Below are positions 31,629 to 40,385 of a stretch of DNA of 41,394 bases, piece by piece. Within the stretch, counting starts at the first letter, position 1. Each line of letters begins with the position of its first letter. Made by a program: the position numbers and the translations under genes. The stretch covers positions 1-41,394 of the forward strand of contig JALWDJ010000029.1 in the NCBI GenBank assembly GCA_027014605.1, written 5' to 3'. The notes under the pieces are model-generated. The model saw only the letters and a list, made by a program, of their open reading frames with translations. It was not told where the DNA came from and ran no database searches. Source of the stretch: Campylobacteraceae bacterium (GTDB taxonomy: Bacteria; Campylobacterota; Campylobacteria; Campylobacterales; Sulfurovaceae).

Positions 31629-32207
31629 TTAAAAATTAGATGGAGAAGAAGTATTTATTAGATTATAAAACTCGTTTCTTGTTCTCTGGTCACTCTTGAA
31701 GAGTCCTCTAAGTGCTGAACTAAGAGTAGTTGAATTAATTTTTTCAACTCCTCTCATCTCCATACACATATGTCTTGCATGAACAACTACAGCTACACCT
31801 TTTGGTTTAATTGTCTCTAATAGAGCATCTGCTATCTGCTCTGTCATCTGCTCTTGAATTTGTAATCTTCTAGCATATAGATTTACAATTCTAGGGATTT
31901 TAGAGAGTCCAACTACTTTTCCATCTGGAATATATGCTACATGTACTCTTCCTATAATTGGTAACATATGGTGTTCACACATAGAGTAAAACTCAATATC
32001 TCTAACAACAACCATCTCATCATTAGTTGTATTAAATAGTGCTTGATTTAATATCTCTTTTGGGTCATGATGATACCCTTCTGTTAAAAATTTCAGTGCT
32101 TTTACTACTCGTAATGGAGTCTTTTTCAGCCCTTCTCTGTCTGGATTTTCCCCTAAAAGCTCCAATATTTTTGTTACTGCCTCTTCAAACTCTATATCTT
32201 TATCCAT
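31629..32207 (-). CDS. folE: GTP cyclohydrolase I (FolE type)
   Basis: The 192-aa enzyme converts GTP to 7,8-dihydroneopterin triphosphate, the first step of folate and of queuosine/preQ0 synthesis. The zinc ligands are Cys77 and His80 in SMCEHH, and Cys148 in [30 protein letters not shown] is conserved. The ATG overlaps the last eight bases of the upstream glycosyltransferase gene. It shares a pathway with queF elsewhere in the window, since preQ0 derives from this reaction. Confidence 0.97.
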   Translation of the reverse strand: MDKDIEFEEAVTKILELLGENPDREGLKKTPLRVVKALKFLTEGYHHDPKEILNQALFNTTNDEMVVVRDIEFYSMCEHHMLPIIGRVHVAYIPDGKVVGLSKIPRIVNLYARRLQIQEQMTEQIADALLETIKPKGVAVVVHARHMCMEMRGVEKINSTTLSSALRGLFKSDQRTRNEFYNLINTSSPSNF

Positions 32208-33114
32208 CTATCCCTCTAATTTTTAAATTGATTTTTTTATTATATTCTATAATGTCGTATTTTAATAGAGTTTTAATATCATCTTCTTTAAAAACAATAC
32301 TTCTATAAAATTCATCTTCTAACTCACCTTTATTATACAACTCTACCCATCTTCTATAGTGTGGACCCATATTTATTCTTTTTTTACTCTCTAGAAGTCT
32401 TTTCCTATTTTTTATATTTTTTTCAAATTGAGCATAGCTTCGTATAGGGTAATGAAAAACTTCAATATCTTTAAATCTCTTAATCTTATCATATCCTGAA
32501 CGGAGATAATCTCTTATATTTGCAATATGTAAAGCTTTATGGTTACCTCCTCTAAGATATATAAGTCCATGTGGATTTATAATAGTTTTTGGAGCAATTT
32601 TAGTTAAAGTTATGGATATTTTTCTACTATTTAGTTGATTCTCTTTTGAGTAGAATATTGGATTTTTTACATAATATGGTGACTGGAAAAATTCTTTTTT
32701 ATCTAAAAGTAGCATATTATATCTCTGAATAGTAAGTACACTCCCCTTAAAGGCTAAATTCTCTTTTAGAGTTAACTTATTTTTAGGTATCCAAAACTCA
32801 TCTGCATCATTATTAATTACCCAATCAGCCTTAAGCCTCTTTTTTGCAATTTTGGCTAGAGATTTCATCCATTTTGCTTGATTATACTCTCCAACCTCAT
32901 CAATAATAACTATCTCAAACTCTTTTTGTAATCTAATTAAAATATCTCTTGTTCCATCTGTTGAACTGTTATCCATAATAACAAAAGCATCAACACCTAA
33001 ACTAGCATGAGTTCTAATATTAGCCTCTATTATATCAGCTTCATCTTTTACCAAAATAGTCATAACTAATCTAAAATTATTACTATTAAATTTATGAGAA
33101 AAGTAGTCTAACAT
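32200..33114 (-). CDS. Glycosyltransferase, family 2-like (Glyco_tranf_2_4 type)
   Basis: The 304-aa protein has an N-terminal GT-A fold: [22 protein letters not shown], then the [10 protein letters not shown] nucleotide-sugar motif near 47-55, and a DxD metal site in NNDADEFW (Asp103, Asp105). The C-terminal half, rich in Lys and Arg with GNHKALH and [13 protein letters not shown], resembles the group of family 2/92-like transferases acting on cell-surface glycans. No membrane segment is seen, so it is cytoplasmic or peripheral. It is locked between rluB (two-base gap) and folE (eight-base overlap), so co-expression is certain to be tight even though the functions differ. Donor and acceptor are unknown. 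Confidence 0.8.
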   Translation of the reverse strand: MLDYFSHKFNSNNFRLVMTILVKDEADIIEANIRTHASLGVDAFVIMDNSSTDGTRDILIRLQKEFEIVIIDEVGEYNQAKWMKSLAKIAKKRLKADWVINNDADEFWIPKNKLTLKENLAFKGSVLTIQRYNMLLLDKKEFFQSPYYVKNPIFYSKENQLNSRKISITLTKIAPKTIINPHGLIYLRGGNHKALHIANIRDYLRSGYDKIKRFKDIEVFHYPIRSYAQFEKNIKNRKRLLESKKRINMGPHYRRWVELYNKGELEDEFYRSIVFKEDDIKTLLKYDIIEYNKKINLKIRGIDG

Positions 33115-33116
33115 CT

Positions 33117-33938
33117 CTATTTTGTTTTAAGCTTTTTAGCATTAATCTTATCTCGCTTCTCTTTCTCTTCTTGTGCTTTTAATTTTGATACTGATTTTAG
33201 ATATTTATGTAAATCTCTATACTCTCTTCTTGTAAAATATCTTGTCTTATTTGTTGGAAGATTATTAAGCTCAATTCCTCCAAATGCTACTCTTTTCAAA
33301 TCAAGAACTTTTGCTTCAAAGTGACTAAAGAAACGGCGAAGTTCTCTATTTTTTCCCTCTGATATAGTAACTCTTAATTTTGTAAAGTTACTACTCTCTT
33401 TTCTAATCTCAAAATCTATAAATGGCTCAAACTCCATTGAAAATATCTTACTTTTCTCATGTCCACCTGCTCTTGCATCATCTAAGACTAATCCATTTTT
33501 CATAGCCTCTATCATCTCAGAAGAGAGTGGTTTATCTATCTTAATATTATATGTTCTATCTAATTTTGAGTTCATCATAATATCTGCTACTCCAGGAGAG
33601 TCTGTTAAAAGCAGTAATCCTTCTGATGCGTAATCTAATCTTCCAATAGGTATAAAGTGTCTAAATTTCCCTGATAATTTATGATATATGGTTGCTCTTC
33701 CTCTATCATCTTTTTTTGTAACTAAAACTCCTTTTGGTTTATTATATACAATCATAGTTATCTCTGTTCTCTTTTTTATAGGAGTACCTTTTATGGCAAC
33801 TCTATCTCCATCTTCTACACTATAACTAAAATTATATATCTTTTTTTTATTTATAGTAACCTCACCAGCTTCTATAAGTCTATCTGCATCACGGCGTGAG
33901 TATTTACTATTGTGCGAAATATATTTATTAAGTCTCAT
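33117..33938 (-). CDS. rluB: rRNA pseudouridine synthase (RluB/RsuA family)
   Basis: The 273-aa protein has an N-terminal S4 RNA-binding domain (MRLNKYISHNSKYSRRDADRL..., residues 1-50). A catalytic domain follows, with the nucleophilic Asp102 in GRLDYASEGLLLLT, and then RTYNIKIDKPL and a Lys-rich C-terminal tail. Family members modify 23S U2605 (RluB) or 16S U516 (RsuA). The single S4-containing member typical of Campylobacterota is usually called RluB, but specificity is not proven by sequence. ATG at 33938 has only a weak ribosome site. It is the first gene of the rluB-glycosyltransferase-folE unit. Confidence 0.9.
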   Translation of the reverse strand: MRLNKYISHNSKYSRRDADRLIEAGEVTINKKKIYNFSYSVEDGDRVAIKGTPIKKRTEITMIVYNKPKGVLVTKKDDRGRATIYHKLSGKFRHFIPIGRLDYASEGLLLLTDSPGVADIMMNSKLDRTYNIKIDKPLSSEMIEAMKNGLVLDDARAGGHEKSKIFSMEFEPFIDFEIRKESSNFTKLRVTISEGKNRELRRFFSHFEAKVLDLKRVAFGGIELNNLPTNKTRYFTRREYRDLHKYLKSVSKLKAQEEKEKRDKINAKKLKTK

Positions 33939-33972
33939 TAATATTCTTTATATTAAATTAATTGGGTGGGAT

Positions 33973-34020
33973 TATAACATAGATGTTATATTAATAGCCC
34001 ATAGAGCTATGGGATATTAA
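33973..34020. repeat. Two tandem hairpins
   Basis: The first is TATAACAT-AG-ATGTTATA (33973-33990). The second is CCCATAG-AG-CTATGGG (33998-34013), flanked beyond one mismatch by six more pairs (to 33991 and 34020). They stand head to tail upstream of rluB and at the stop of a small minus-strand ORF. They could terminate that small transcript or lie in the rluB leader. Confidence 0.5.
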
Positions 34021-34112
34021 TATACTTTAATAAGTGAAATATTTATAGTTGCTAGTTTTTGTGGTTGGACATAAAATAATCTATCTATGATTTTTTCAAT
34101 TAGTTTTCTCAT
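34017..34112 (-). CDS. Small ORF, 31 aa, unknown
   Basis: ATG at 34112 has AAGGAG eight bases upstream, a better ribosome site than many genes in this window. The peptide starts MRKLIEKIIDRLFYVQPQ and ends NISLIKVY. It is amphipathic and basic at the start, without a clear membrane helix. A long hairpin overlaps its stop and could end the transcript. Together, the ribosome site and hairpin make a real small gene possible, but no homologue is known to me. Confidence 0.4.
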   Translation of the reverse strand: MRKLIEKIIDRLFYVQPQKLATINISLIKVY

Positions 34113-34296
34113 AAACATCTCTCCTTTTCCAAAATTCTTATATTTAGAATTATAATAGATATTATAATTTTAATCAAGAGTAAAACAGATTTTTTTAAAC
34201 TTTAAATAAAAAAATCCTATTTTTTTATGTTCTATTATATATAAAAAAATAGGATATAGTAGATAGTTTCAAAAATATAATATTTTCAAACTATTT

Positions 34297-34476
34297 TTAA
34301 TATTTGAAAGATGTTATATCTGAAACTATACCTGTATTACTATCTACATGAAAATGATGTTCACTATTTTCATCTTTACTATCTTTAGACTTAAAAAGAA
34401 GGCGACTAATAATACCTCCTAGAACTGCAGACAAAATAACTGTAATTATTATAGTCAATGGCGTTATTTCAAACAT
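34297..34476 (-). CDS. Small membrane protein, 59 aa, unknown
   Basis: ATG at 34476 has AGGA seven bases upstream. Residues 5-28 (TPLTIIITVILSAVLGGIISRLLF) form one transmembrane helix. After it come a charged Lys/Asp/Glu-rich linker and a His cluster (SEHHFHVDSN, His40, His41 and His43), which could bind metal. Such an ordered layout in a 700-bp gap supports a real gene. I recognise no family. It lies between rnj and rluB on the same strand. Confidence 0.6.
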   Translation of the reverse strand: MFEITPLTIIITVILSAVLGGIISRLLFKSKDSKDENSEHHFHVDSNTGIVSDITSFKY

Positions 34477-34589
34477 ATTATATCCTGTTTATATATATTA
34501 ATTTTATTTAACAGTTATATTATAATATTATTTAACTAAAATACTACTAATATAATAACAAAAAACAGATATATTTAGATTATTTTTGT

Positions 34590-34629
34590 AAGAAAATTGA
34601 TTAAATTTAATATTTTAATCAATTTTCTT
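34590..34629 (-). terminator. Hairpin after rnj
   Basis: The arms AAGAAAATTGATTAAA (34590-34605) and TTTAATCAATTTTCTT (34614-34629) form a perfect 16-bp stem with an 8-base loop, seven bases past the rnj stop. The T-rich 3' arm may serve as part of the terminator, since no long T-run follows. Confidence 0.6.
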
Positions 34630-34635
34630 GTGAAA

Positions 34636-36606
34636 TTATATTAAAAATGGAACTATATTAATAATTGGATATCGTCTTTTTGTGCGAATAATATGTTTTC
34701 TAATAGTTCCTTTTAACTCATCTTGTAGAAATTTTGGTGTTAACTTATCGTCCTCGACATTTAATAGAAATGTCTCTATAATATTATTTATCTCATTATT
34801 GAATTTTTTTACATCTCTATTTGCTATTAGTCCATAAGTTGTAATTGTAGGATGACCTATAACTTTTTTACTCTCCTTATTTATCTGCATAGCAATATTA
34901 ACTATCCCATCTTCAGCAAGTTTCTGTCTATCATTAATAATCTCTGCTTTAATCTCTCTATTGTTTTGATTATCGATATAGCTTTTACCAGTTTTAACTG
35001 TTTTTACCTTTTTTATATATTTTGTGGTAATTTCTATCTGGTCACCATCACTCATTAGTAGAATATTTCTCTCATTTATTCCACAACTTACAGCAGTCTT
35101 TGCATGTTTTGCAATATGGTTATATTCTCCATGGACAGGTAGAAAGAATTTTGGTTGAATTAATCTTAATATTAATTTCTGCTCCTCTTGTCCTGCATGT
35201 CCAGATACATGAATATTATCAAAATCTTTATATCTAACAGTAACTCCTGCTTTGACTAATTTATTCATAAGAGATGATACAGAACCCTCATTTCCTGGAA
35301 TTGCATGAGCAGAGATAATTACTGTATCTGTTGGTTTTAATTTAATATGTCTATGTTCATCTGTTGCCATTCTTGAAAGAGCAGCCATATTTTCACCTTG
35401 TGAACCTGTTGTAACTATTAAAAGTTCACTATCTTCAAATCTGTTTACCTCATGAGGTTCAATAAAGTGTCTCTCTTCAATATCAACAAAACCTAATTTT
35501 CTAGCTATCTCTATATTTCGCTCCATGGAGCGACCAATAACACACACTTTTCTTCCAGCTTTAACACCTCTCTCCATAGCTTGAAATATTCTATGGGTAT
35601 TTGATGAGAATGTTGACATAATAACTCTACCTTTAGCCAATTCAAATAGAGTATCAAATGTCTTACCAACGACAGCTTCACTCTTTGTATATCCCTCATT
35701 ATGAGAGTTTGTACTATCAGAAAAAAGACATAAAACTCCACGAGAACCATAATAAGCATATCTATGTAAATCTGTTGTTAGATTATCTATTGGCGTATGG
35801 TCTATTTTAAAATCTGCTGTATGAATAAAAGTACCAGCTTTTGTCTCTATAGCTAAACCACAAGCATCAACAATAGAGTGAGTATTATGTATCCACTCGA
35901 CCTTAAAAGTTCCAATCTCATATATATTTCTTTTTGTAATATATTTAAAATATTTAATATCATCTTTTATTTTATGTTCAATAAATTTATTCTCTATCAT
36001 AGCTAATGCTAAAGGAGTTCCATATATTGGGAATTTTAACTCTTTAAATAGGTATGGAACTGCTCCAATATGGTCTTCATGTGCATGAGTAATAACAATT
36101 CCTCTTATTTTACTTTTAATAGCATGAATATAGGAAAAATCTGGGATTAAAATATCAACTCCATGCATAGTCTCATCTGGAAAACTCATTCCAACATCAA
36201 TAATAATTGCACTCTCATCATCTTCAATAACAGCAATATTCCCTCCAATCTCACCCAAACCTCCAAGTGGTGTAAACCTAACTTTATGTTTATTAGATAT
36301 ATCTATCTGTCTCCATGGATTCATTCTAGCCTCATCTACTACAATATTTGCTTTTAGAGACTCTTTTATATTATTTGTAAGTGGAGCTATACTATTTTTA
36401 TTATTTCTTCGTCTATTATTAGATTTATTTTTTTTATTCGAGTTTACTTTTTTATGTTGTGATTTTGAATTAGGTTTGCTATCATCTGAACTTTTGACTT
36501 TTGGAGTTCTATGTGGATTTCTTGACCGTTTTGGTCTATCTGGACGGTCTCTTCTCTCTTTTACTTGCTCTTTTTTCTCTTCTATTATTATTTTTTTCTC
36601 TTCCAT
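34636..36606 (-). CDS. rnj: Ribonuclease J
   Basis: The 656-aa protein is a metallo-beta-lactamase/beta-CASP 5'-3' exo- and endoribonuclease that drives mRNA decay in Campylobacterota, which lack RNase E. The first ~100 residues are a highly basic, low-complexity extension rich in Lys, Arg, Asn and Ser, as in Helicobacter pylori RNase J. The catalytic domain starts near 110 (VRFTPLGGLGEIGGN), and the metal motif HAHEDH is at 174-179. Later come the beta-CASP segments (TGSQGE, SAHAIPGNEGSVS) and HVSGHAGQEE. ATG at 36606 has GAGG six bases upstream. The start lies 71 bases inside the end of ksgA in another frame. Confidence 0.96.
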   Translation of the reverse strand: MEEKKIIIEEKKEQVKERRDRPDRPKRSRNPHRTPKVKSSDDSKPNSKSQHKKVNSNKKNKSNNRRRNNKNSIAPLTNNIKESLKANIVVDEARMNPWRQIDISNKHKVRFTPLGGLGEIGGNIAVIEDDESAIIIDVGMSFPDETMHGVDILIPDFSYIHAIKSKIRGIVITHAHEDHIGAVPYLFKELKFPIYGTPLALAMIENKFIEHKIKDDIKYFKYITKRNIYEIGTFKVEWIHNTHSIVDACGLAIETKAGTFIHTADFKIDHTPIDNLTTDLHRYAYYGSRGVLCLFSDSTNSHNEGYTKSEAVVGKTFDTLFELAKGRVIMSTFSSNTHRIFQAMERGVKAGRKVCVIGRSMERNIEIARKLGFVDIEERHFIEPHEVNRFEDSELLIVTTGSQGENMAALSRMATDEHRHIKLKPTDTVIISAHAIPGNEGSVSSLMNKLVKAGVTVRYKDFDNIHVSGHAGQEEQKLILRLIQPKFFLPVHGEYNHIAKHAKTAVSCGINERNILLMSDGDQIEITTKYIKKVKTVKTGKSYIDNQNNREIKAEIINDRQKLAEDGIVNIAMQINKESKKVIGHPTITTYGLIANRDVKKFNNEINNIIETFLLNVEDDKLTPKFLQDELKGTIRKHIIRTKRRYPIINIVPFLI

Positions 36607-37402
36607 CTATATCCTCGTTTAATTTATTATATAAGTGATGATAAATAGATGTCTCAGTCTCATGTGGTCTAATATTGAGACTAATATTTAGTTCTAAAAA
36701 GAGTGTTGTGATTTTATCTTTTGGATAATGTGTTGATAGATTTTTAAAGAGTTTTTTTCTAGGTTGCTTAAAGGCAATCTTTAAAAAATCCTCAAATCCC
36801 CTATTATCTTGACTCATATCTTTTTTAATTAAAAGAGTTGCAGATGTAACTTTTGGTGGTGGAACAAAATTCTCTGCTCCAACCTCAAAAACTATCTTAC
36901 CATAACCTATACTCTGAACCAATACAGAGAGAGCTGAAAAGGCTCTATCTCCAACCTTAGCAGAGAACTTTTTAGCTACTTCTAACTGAACCATCACTAA
37001 GATAGATTGGCAATTTTCATCTTTTAACGCTTTTAAAATAATATTAGTTGCAATATAATAGGGAAGATTTGCTACTAGATGATACTTCTCATCTAGCAGA
37101 CCTCCATTATCCCACTCCTTAAGTACATCTCCACAATTTAGAGTTAATATCCCTCTATTAATCTGTTCATTAAATCTACTGTGAAGATGTGAACATAGTC
37201 TCTTATCAACCTCAAATGCCGTGACACTGCGAACATTTATCAGTTCTTTGGTTAAATCACCTAAGCCAGGTCCAATCTCTGCTACTCTTAGATTATCTTT
37301 GGGCATCGCTTGGATGATTTGTTTTATTATATGTTCATTCTTTAAAAAGTTTTGACCATACCTCTTATTTGCAAACTCTGATAGATTTTTAATTTTGTCC
37401 AT
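36536..37402 (-). CDS. ksgA: 16S rRNA (adenine1518/1519-N6)-dimethyltransferase
   Basis: The 288-aa enzyme dimethylates two adenines at the 3' end of 16S rRNA during late 30S assembly. It has RYGQNFL at the start, the SAM motif VAEIGPGLGDLT near 40-51, and the catalytic NLPYYIA near 116-122. The last ~20 residues are a basic tail (REKNNNRREKRASKREKRPSR region) encoded entirely in the overlap with rnj. ATG at 37402 is preferred to a TTG three codons upstream. The ksgA-rnj pair is conserved in the phylum, but the long overlap couples the two unusually closely. Confidence 0.95.
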   Translation of the reverse strand: MDKIKNLSEFANKRYGQNFLKNEHIIKQIIQAMPKDNLRVAEIGPGLGDLTKELINVRSVTAFEVDKRLCSHLHSRFNEQINRGILTLNCGDVLKEWDNGGLLDEKYHLVANLPYYIATNIILKALKDENCQSILVMVQLEVAKKFSAKVGDRAFSALSVLVQSIGYGKIVFEVGAENFVPPPKVTSATLLIKKDMSQDNRGFEDFLKIAFKQPRKKLFKNLSTHYPKDKITTLFLELNISLNIRPHETETSIYHHLYNKLNEDIDGREKNNNRREKRASKREKRPSR

Positions 37403-37498
37403 TTTACACAATTCTTACTTAAGATTTAGTTTAAATATATCTATATTAGCTATATTAACAATTTAGATATAATTTTATCATAATTAAATAGATATGTA

Positions 37499-37517
37499 TA
37501 TATGTTATAAACATATA
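37499..37517. promoter_or_regulatory. Palindrome upstream of the methyltransferase-HEPN operon
   Basis: TATATGTT-ATA-AACATATA is a perfect 8-bp inverted repeat in the 179-bp divergent gap between ksgA and the first methyltransferase gene. It could be an operator for a regulator of the operon. No regulator gene is present in the operon, and AT-rich palindromes occur by chance. Confidence 0.3.
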
Positions 37518-37581
37518 AAATCATAAAATATTAATTATAACTTGGATAGAGTAAATATTTAAAATTTAATAAGGATTATAG

Positions 37582-38607
37582 TTGTTTAGAATATCACAAA
37601 GAAGATACTTAGGTAATAAAAATAGTATATTACCATTTATAGACAATATTATTAAAAATGAGATTGGAAATTTTAGTTCATTTTGTGATATTTTTGCAGG
37701 AACAGGAGTTGTTGGTAACTATTTTAATCAAAAAAATAAAAAAATAATTTTAAATGATTTGCTCTATCATAACTTTGTAGCATTAAATGCTTTTTTAAAT
37801 TCAGATGATTTTAATAAAGATAAAATATTAGAGATTATAGATACTTTTAATAATCTATCAATAAAAGAGGATAACTATTTTTCTATAAATTTTGGAGATA
37901 GATATTTCTCTGTTGATAATGCTAAAAAAATAGGTTTTATTAGAGAAGAGATAAGAGAACTCTTTTTAGAAAATAAAATAAATAGAAAAGAGAAAGATAT
38001 ACTTTTAACCTCTCTTAACTACTCTATTGACAAAATAGCAAATACTGTAGGACACTATGACGCTTATATTAAAAAAGAGATAAAAAATAAAAGCTTTAAA
38101 ATGGAATATTTAGATATTTATATAGAAAAAAATATAAATAATGAGATATATAATAGAGATGCCAATATTTTAATAAGAGATATAGAGTGCGATATTTTAT
38201 ATCTCGACCCTCCATACAACTCAAGACAGTATAGTGATGCCTATCATCTACTTGAAAATTTAACTTTATGGCAAAAACCTGAACTCTTTGGAGTAGCAAA
38301 AAAATTTGATAGAACAAAAATAAAAAGTGAGTATTGTAAAGTAAATGCAACTAAAAGTTTTGAGGATTTAATTGTAAATGCAAAGGCTAAATATATCCTT
38401 TTATCGTATAATAATATGGCAAATAAGGGCAATAGTAGAAGTAATGCAAGAATTAGTGATAAAGATATTTTTAGGATTTTGGATTTAAGAGGAGAAGTAA
38501 AACTATTTGAGAAAGAGTATAAAGAGTTTAATACTGGGAAAAAGAAGAGAAATGATAATAAAGAGAGAGTTTTTTTTGTAAAAATTGAGAAGGAGCTTAT
38601 AAAATGA
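37582..38607 (+). CDS. D12-class DNA adenine-N6 methyltransferase
   Basis: The protein is 341 aa. The order is SAM-binding motif first (DIFAGTGVVGNYF, 36-48), then the catalytic motif DPPYNSRQY (209-217). This is the alpha/D12 arrangement (PF02086), starting with the typical RRYLGNKNSILPFI. The DPPYN-x-RQY-x-x-x-YHxLE form is one I associate with members such as M.NlaIII and M.FokI rather than Dam, so the target site is open. It transfers methyl to adenine N6 in DNA. The start is TTG at 37582 with AAGGA six to seven bases upstream. Its stop overlaps the next start (ATGA). It is the first gene of a four-gene operon, divergent from ksgA. Confidence 0.9.
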   Translation: MFRISQRRYLGNKNSILPFIDNIIKNEIGNFSSFCDIFAGTGVVGNYFNQKNKKIILNDLLYHNFVALNAFLNSDDFNKDKILEIIDTFNNLSIKEDNYFSINFGDRYFSVDNAKKIGFIREEIRELFLENKINRKEKDILLTSLNYSIDKIANTVGHYDAYIKKEIKNKSFKMEYLDIYIEKNINNEIYNRDANILIRDIECDILYLDPPYNSRQYSDAYHLLENLTLWQKPELFGVAKKFDRTKIKSEYCKVNATKSFEDLIVNAKAKYILLSYNNMANKGNSRSNARISDKDIFRILDLRGEVKLFEKEYKEFNTGKKKRNDNKERVFFVKIEKELIK

Positions 38608-39695
38608 GAAATTTAGCAGAAGAGGTAAGAATACATTCAAAAGAGGTTCATACTACAGAGATGAAAATGTCTATAGGTGAGATTATTAACCTGTATAAAG
38701 ATGAAGAAATTATAATTAGACCACAATTTCAAAGATTATTTAGATGGGATATTGAGCAAAAATCAAGACTTATAGAGTCAATATTAATTGGAATACCTAT
38801 CCCTCCTATTTTTGTTCAACAAAGAAAAGATGGTGTTTGGGAAATAGTAGATGGATTACAGAGAGTATCAACTATTTTAGAGTTTGTTGGAGTTTTAAAA
38901 GATAAGCAACCTAAAGCATTAGTAAAAACAAAATTTTTGCCATCATTAGATGGTATTTTTTTTAAAGAGTTTGAAAATATCGAAGATAGTAAAGATAATC
39001 ATTTTTCAAAAGAGATACAATTAGTATTTAAAAGAGTCCCCCTAGGTGTAGAGATAATTAAAAGAGAGAGTGACCCTACTACTAAGTATGAACTTTTTGA
39101 TAGATTAAATTCTGGTGGTTCTTCTTTAACAGAACAAGAGATTAGAAATGCTATATTTTTAATAGAAAAACCTTTTGCTATTGAATTATTACATAAATTG
39201 GCAGAAAATGATAATTTTACTAATAGTGTAGCTCTATCAGATAAAGATATAACTAATGCTTATAATGAAGAGATTGTTTTAAGATTTTTAGCTTATACTG
39301 AAGTTCCACATAAATTCATAAAGTATGGCAATTCAGTTAAAGATTTTTTAGATAATTATTTAAGAGAAAATATTAAAGAAGAAAATTTATACCTTTTAGA
39401 AAATAAATTTAAGAAATTCTTCTATTTTATGAATAAGCATTTTCAAGAAAACTCTTTTAGAACTTATAAAAATGGTAAATATATACAAGGGTTTAAAATA
39501 TCAAAATTTGAAGCTATTGTGATTGGTTTAAAAGATTTAATAGATAACTTAGATAATAAGGAAAATGAAATTATAGAAAAAATTAAATTATTAGAAAACC
39601 AAGAATGGTATCAATATGCTGTTAAAAGTCGTTCATATGCAAGAAGAAGAATAGACATATTTTTAGATAATGCTATTAAATATTTTCAGGACTAA
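38604..39695 (+). CDS. DUF262 domain protein (GmrSD N-terminal/ParB-like)
   Basis: The protein is 363 aa. The DUF262 fold is clear: RPQFQRLFRWD (39-49), IPIPPIFVQQ (64-73), the nucleotide-binding DGLQR motif (83-87), and RLNSGGSSLTEQEIRNAI (167-184). In GmrSD, BrxU and SspE, DUF262 is an NTPase that senses modified DNA and is usually joined to a DUF1524 HNH nuclease. Here the C-terminal half (about 190-363) is helical and shows no HNH or PD-(D/E)xK motif, so this is a stand-alone DUF262 protein. The start overlaps the methyltransferase stop by four bases, and the HEPN gene follows after three bases. It is probably the sensor or regulator of the HEPN protein. Confidence 0.88.
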   Translation: MRNLAEEVRIHSKEVHTTEMKMSIGEIINLYKDEEIIIRPQFQRLFRWDIEQKSRLIESILIGIPIPPIFVQQRKDGVWEIVDGLQRVSTILEFVGVLKDKQPKALVKTKFLPSLDGIFFKEFENIEDSKDNHFSKEIQLVFKRVPLGVEIIKRESDPTTKYELFDRLNSGGSSLTEQEIRNAIFLIEKPFAIELLHKLAENDNFTNSVALSDKDITNAYNEEIVLRFLAYTEVPHKFIKYGNSVKDFLDNYLRENIKEENLYLLENKFKKFFYFMNKHFQENSFRTYKNGKYIQGFKISKFEAIVIGLKDLIDNLDNKENEIIEKIKLLENQEWYQYAVKSRSYARRRIDIFLDNAIKYFQD

Positions 39696-39698
39696 TAG

Positions 39699-40385
39699 AT
39701 GTTATCATTTAATGGTATTTTAAATGATATTTCAGATGAAATTGATAGAGAATTATCGTGGAGAAAAAAAGAGTTAAATAGTTTAAGAGAAGAGTTAGAT
39801 AATTTTTCAAAAAATAGAGAAGAGGAGGAGTTTAGTTTTTTTAAAAGAGGTTCTATAGCTTTAACTTATGCTCATTTAGAAGGAGGAGCTAAAAACCTAT
39901 TTATAATTTATTTAAAATTTTTAAATAGACTTTTTGATAATGAAATATTATCTATAAAAAGGAAAAATATAGATGAAATTATTATAGATTTAATTTTTTA
40001 TAAAAAAGTAAAAATTTTTAATCAAAATAGTAGAGAAAAAAGAATTAAGGGTTTAAAAAGTTGTCAAGAGTTTTTTGATGGTAGTAGTAGAGTAAAAATA
40101 GAAACAGATATTATAAATACAAAATCAAATCTTAATTTTAAAGTTTTAAAAGAGATTTATGAACTATTAGGTATTGATATGAATCAAGATATTGAACTTA
40201 ATAGTAAGTTTATAAATCAATTAGTTAAAAGAAGAAATGGAATTGCTCATGGTGAAAATATTAGTGATAACAAAAAAATTGTTGTAGAGAGTATAAATAA
40301 AGTATTACTTATTATTGATTTAATTAGAAATGATGTAGAAAAAGCAATGAAAAAATTTAAAAGTAAGGAACTTTTATGCAACTAA
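39699..40385 (+). CDS. HEPN-domain protein, MAE_28990/MAE_18760-like (predicted RNase)
   Basis: The 228-aa all-helical protein has an N-terminal helix pair (about 5-45), a helix with ALTYAHLEGGAKNLF (54-68), and the HEPN active-site motif Rx4H as RRNGIAHGE (Arg179, His184). This pattern matches the MAE_28990-like HEPN family, predicted ribonucleases of defence and toxin systems that are often found next to DUF262 genes. The catalytic Arg and His are present, so RNase activity is plausible. It overlaps the second methyltransferase gene by ten bases and follows the DUF262 gene by three, so strict co-expression is expected. Confidence 0.8.
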   Translation: MLSFNGILNDISDEIDRELSWRKKELNSLREELDNFSKNREEEEFSFFKRGSIALTYAHLEGGAKNLFIIYLKFLNRLFDNEILSIKRKNIDEIIIDLIFYKKVKIFNQNSREKRIKGLKSCQEFFDGSSRVKIETDIINTKSNLNFKVLKEIYELLGIDMNQDIELNSKFINQLVKRRNGIAHGENISDNKKIVVESINKVLLIIDLIRNDVEKAMKKFKSKELLCN

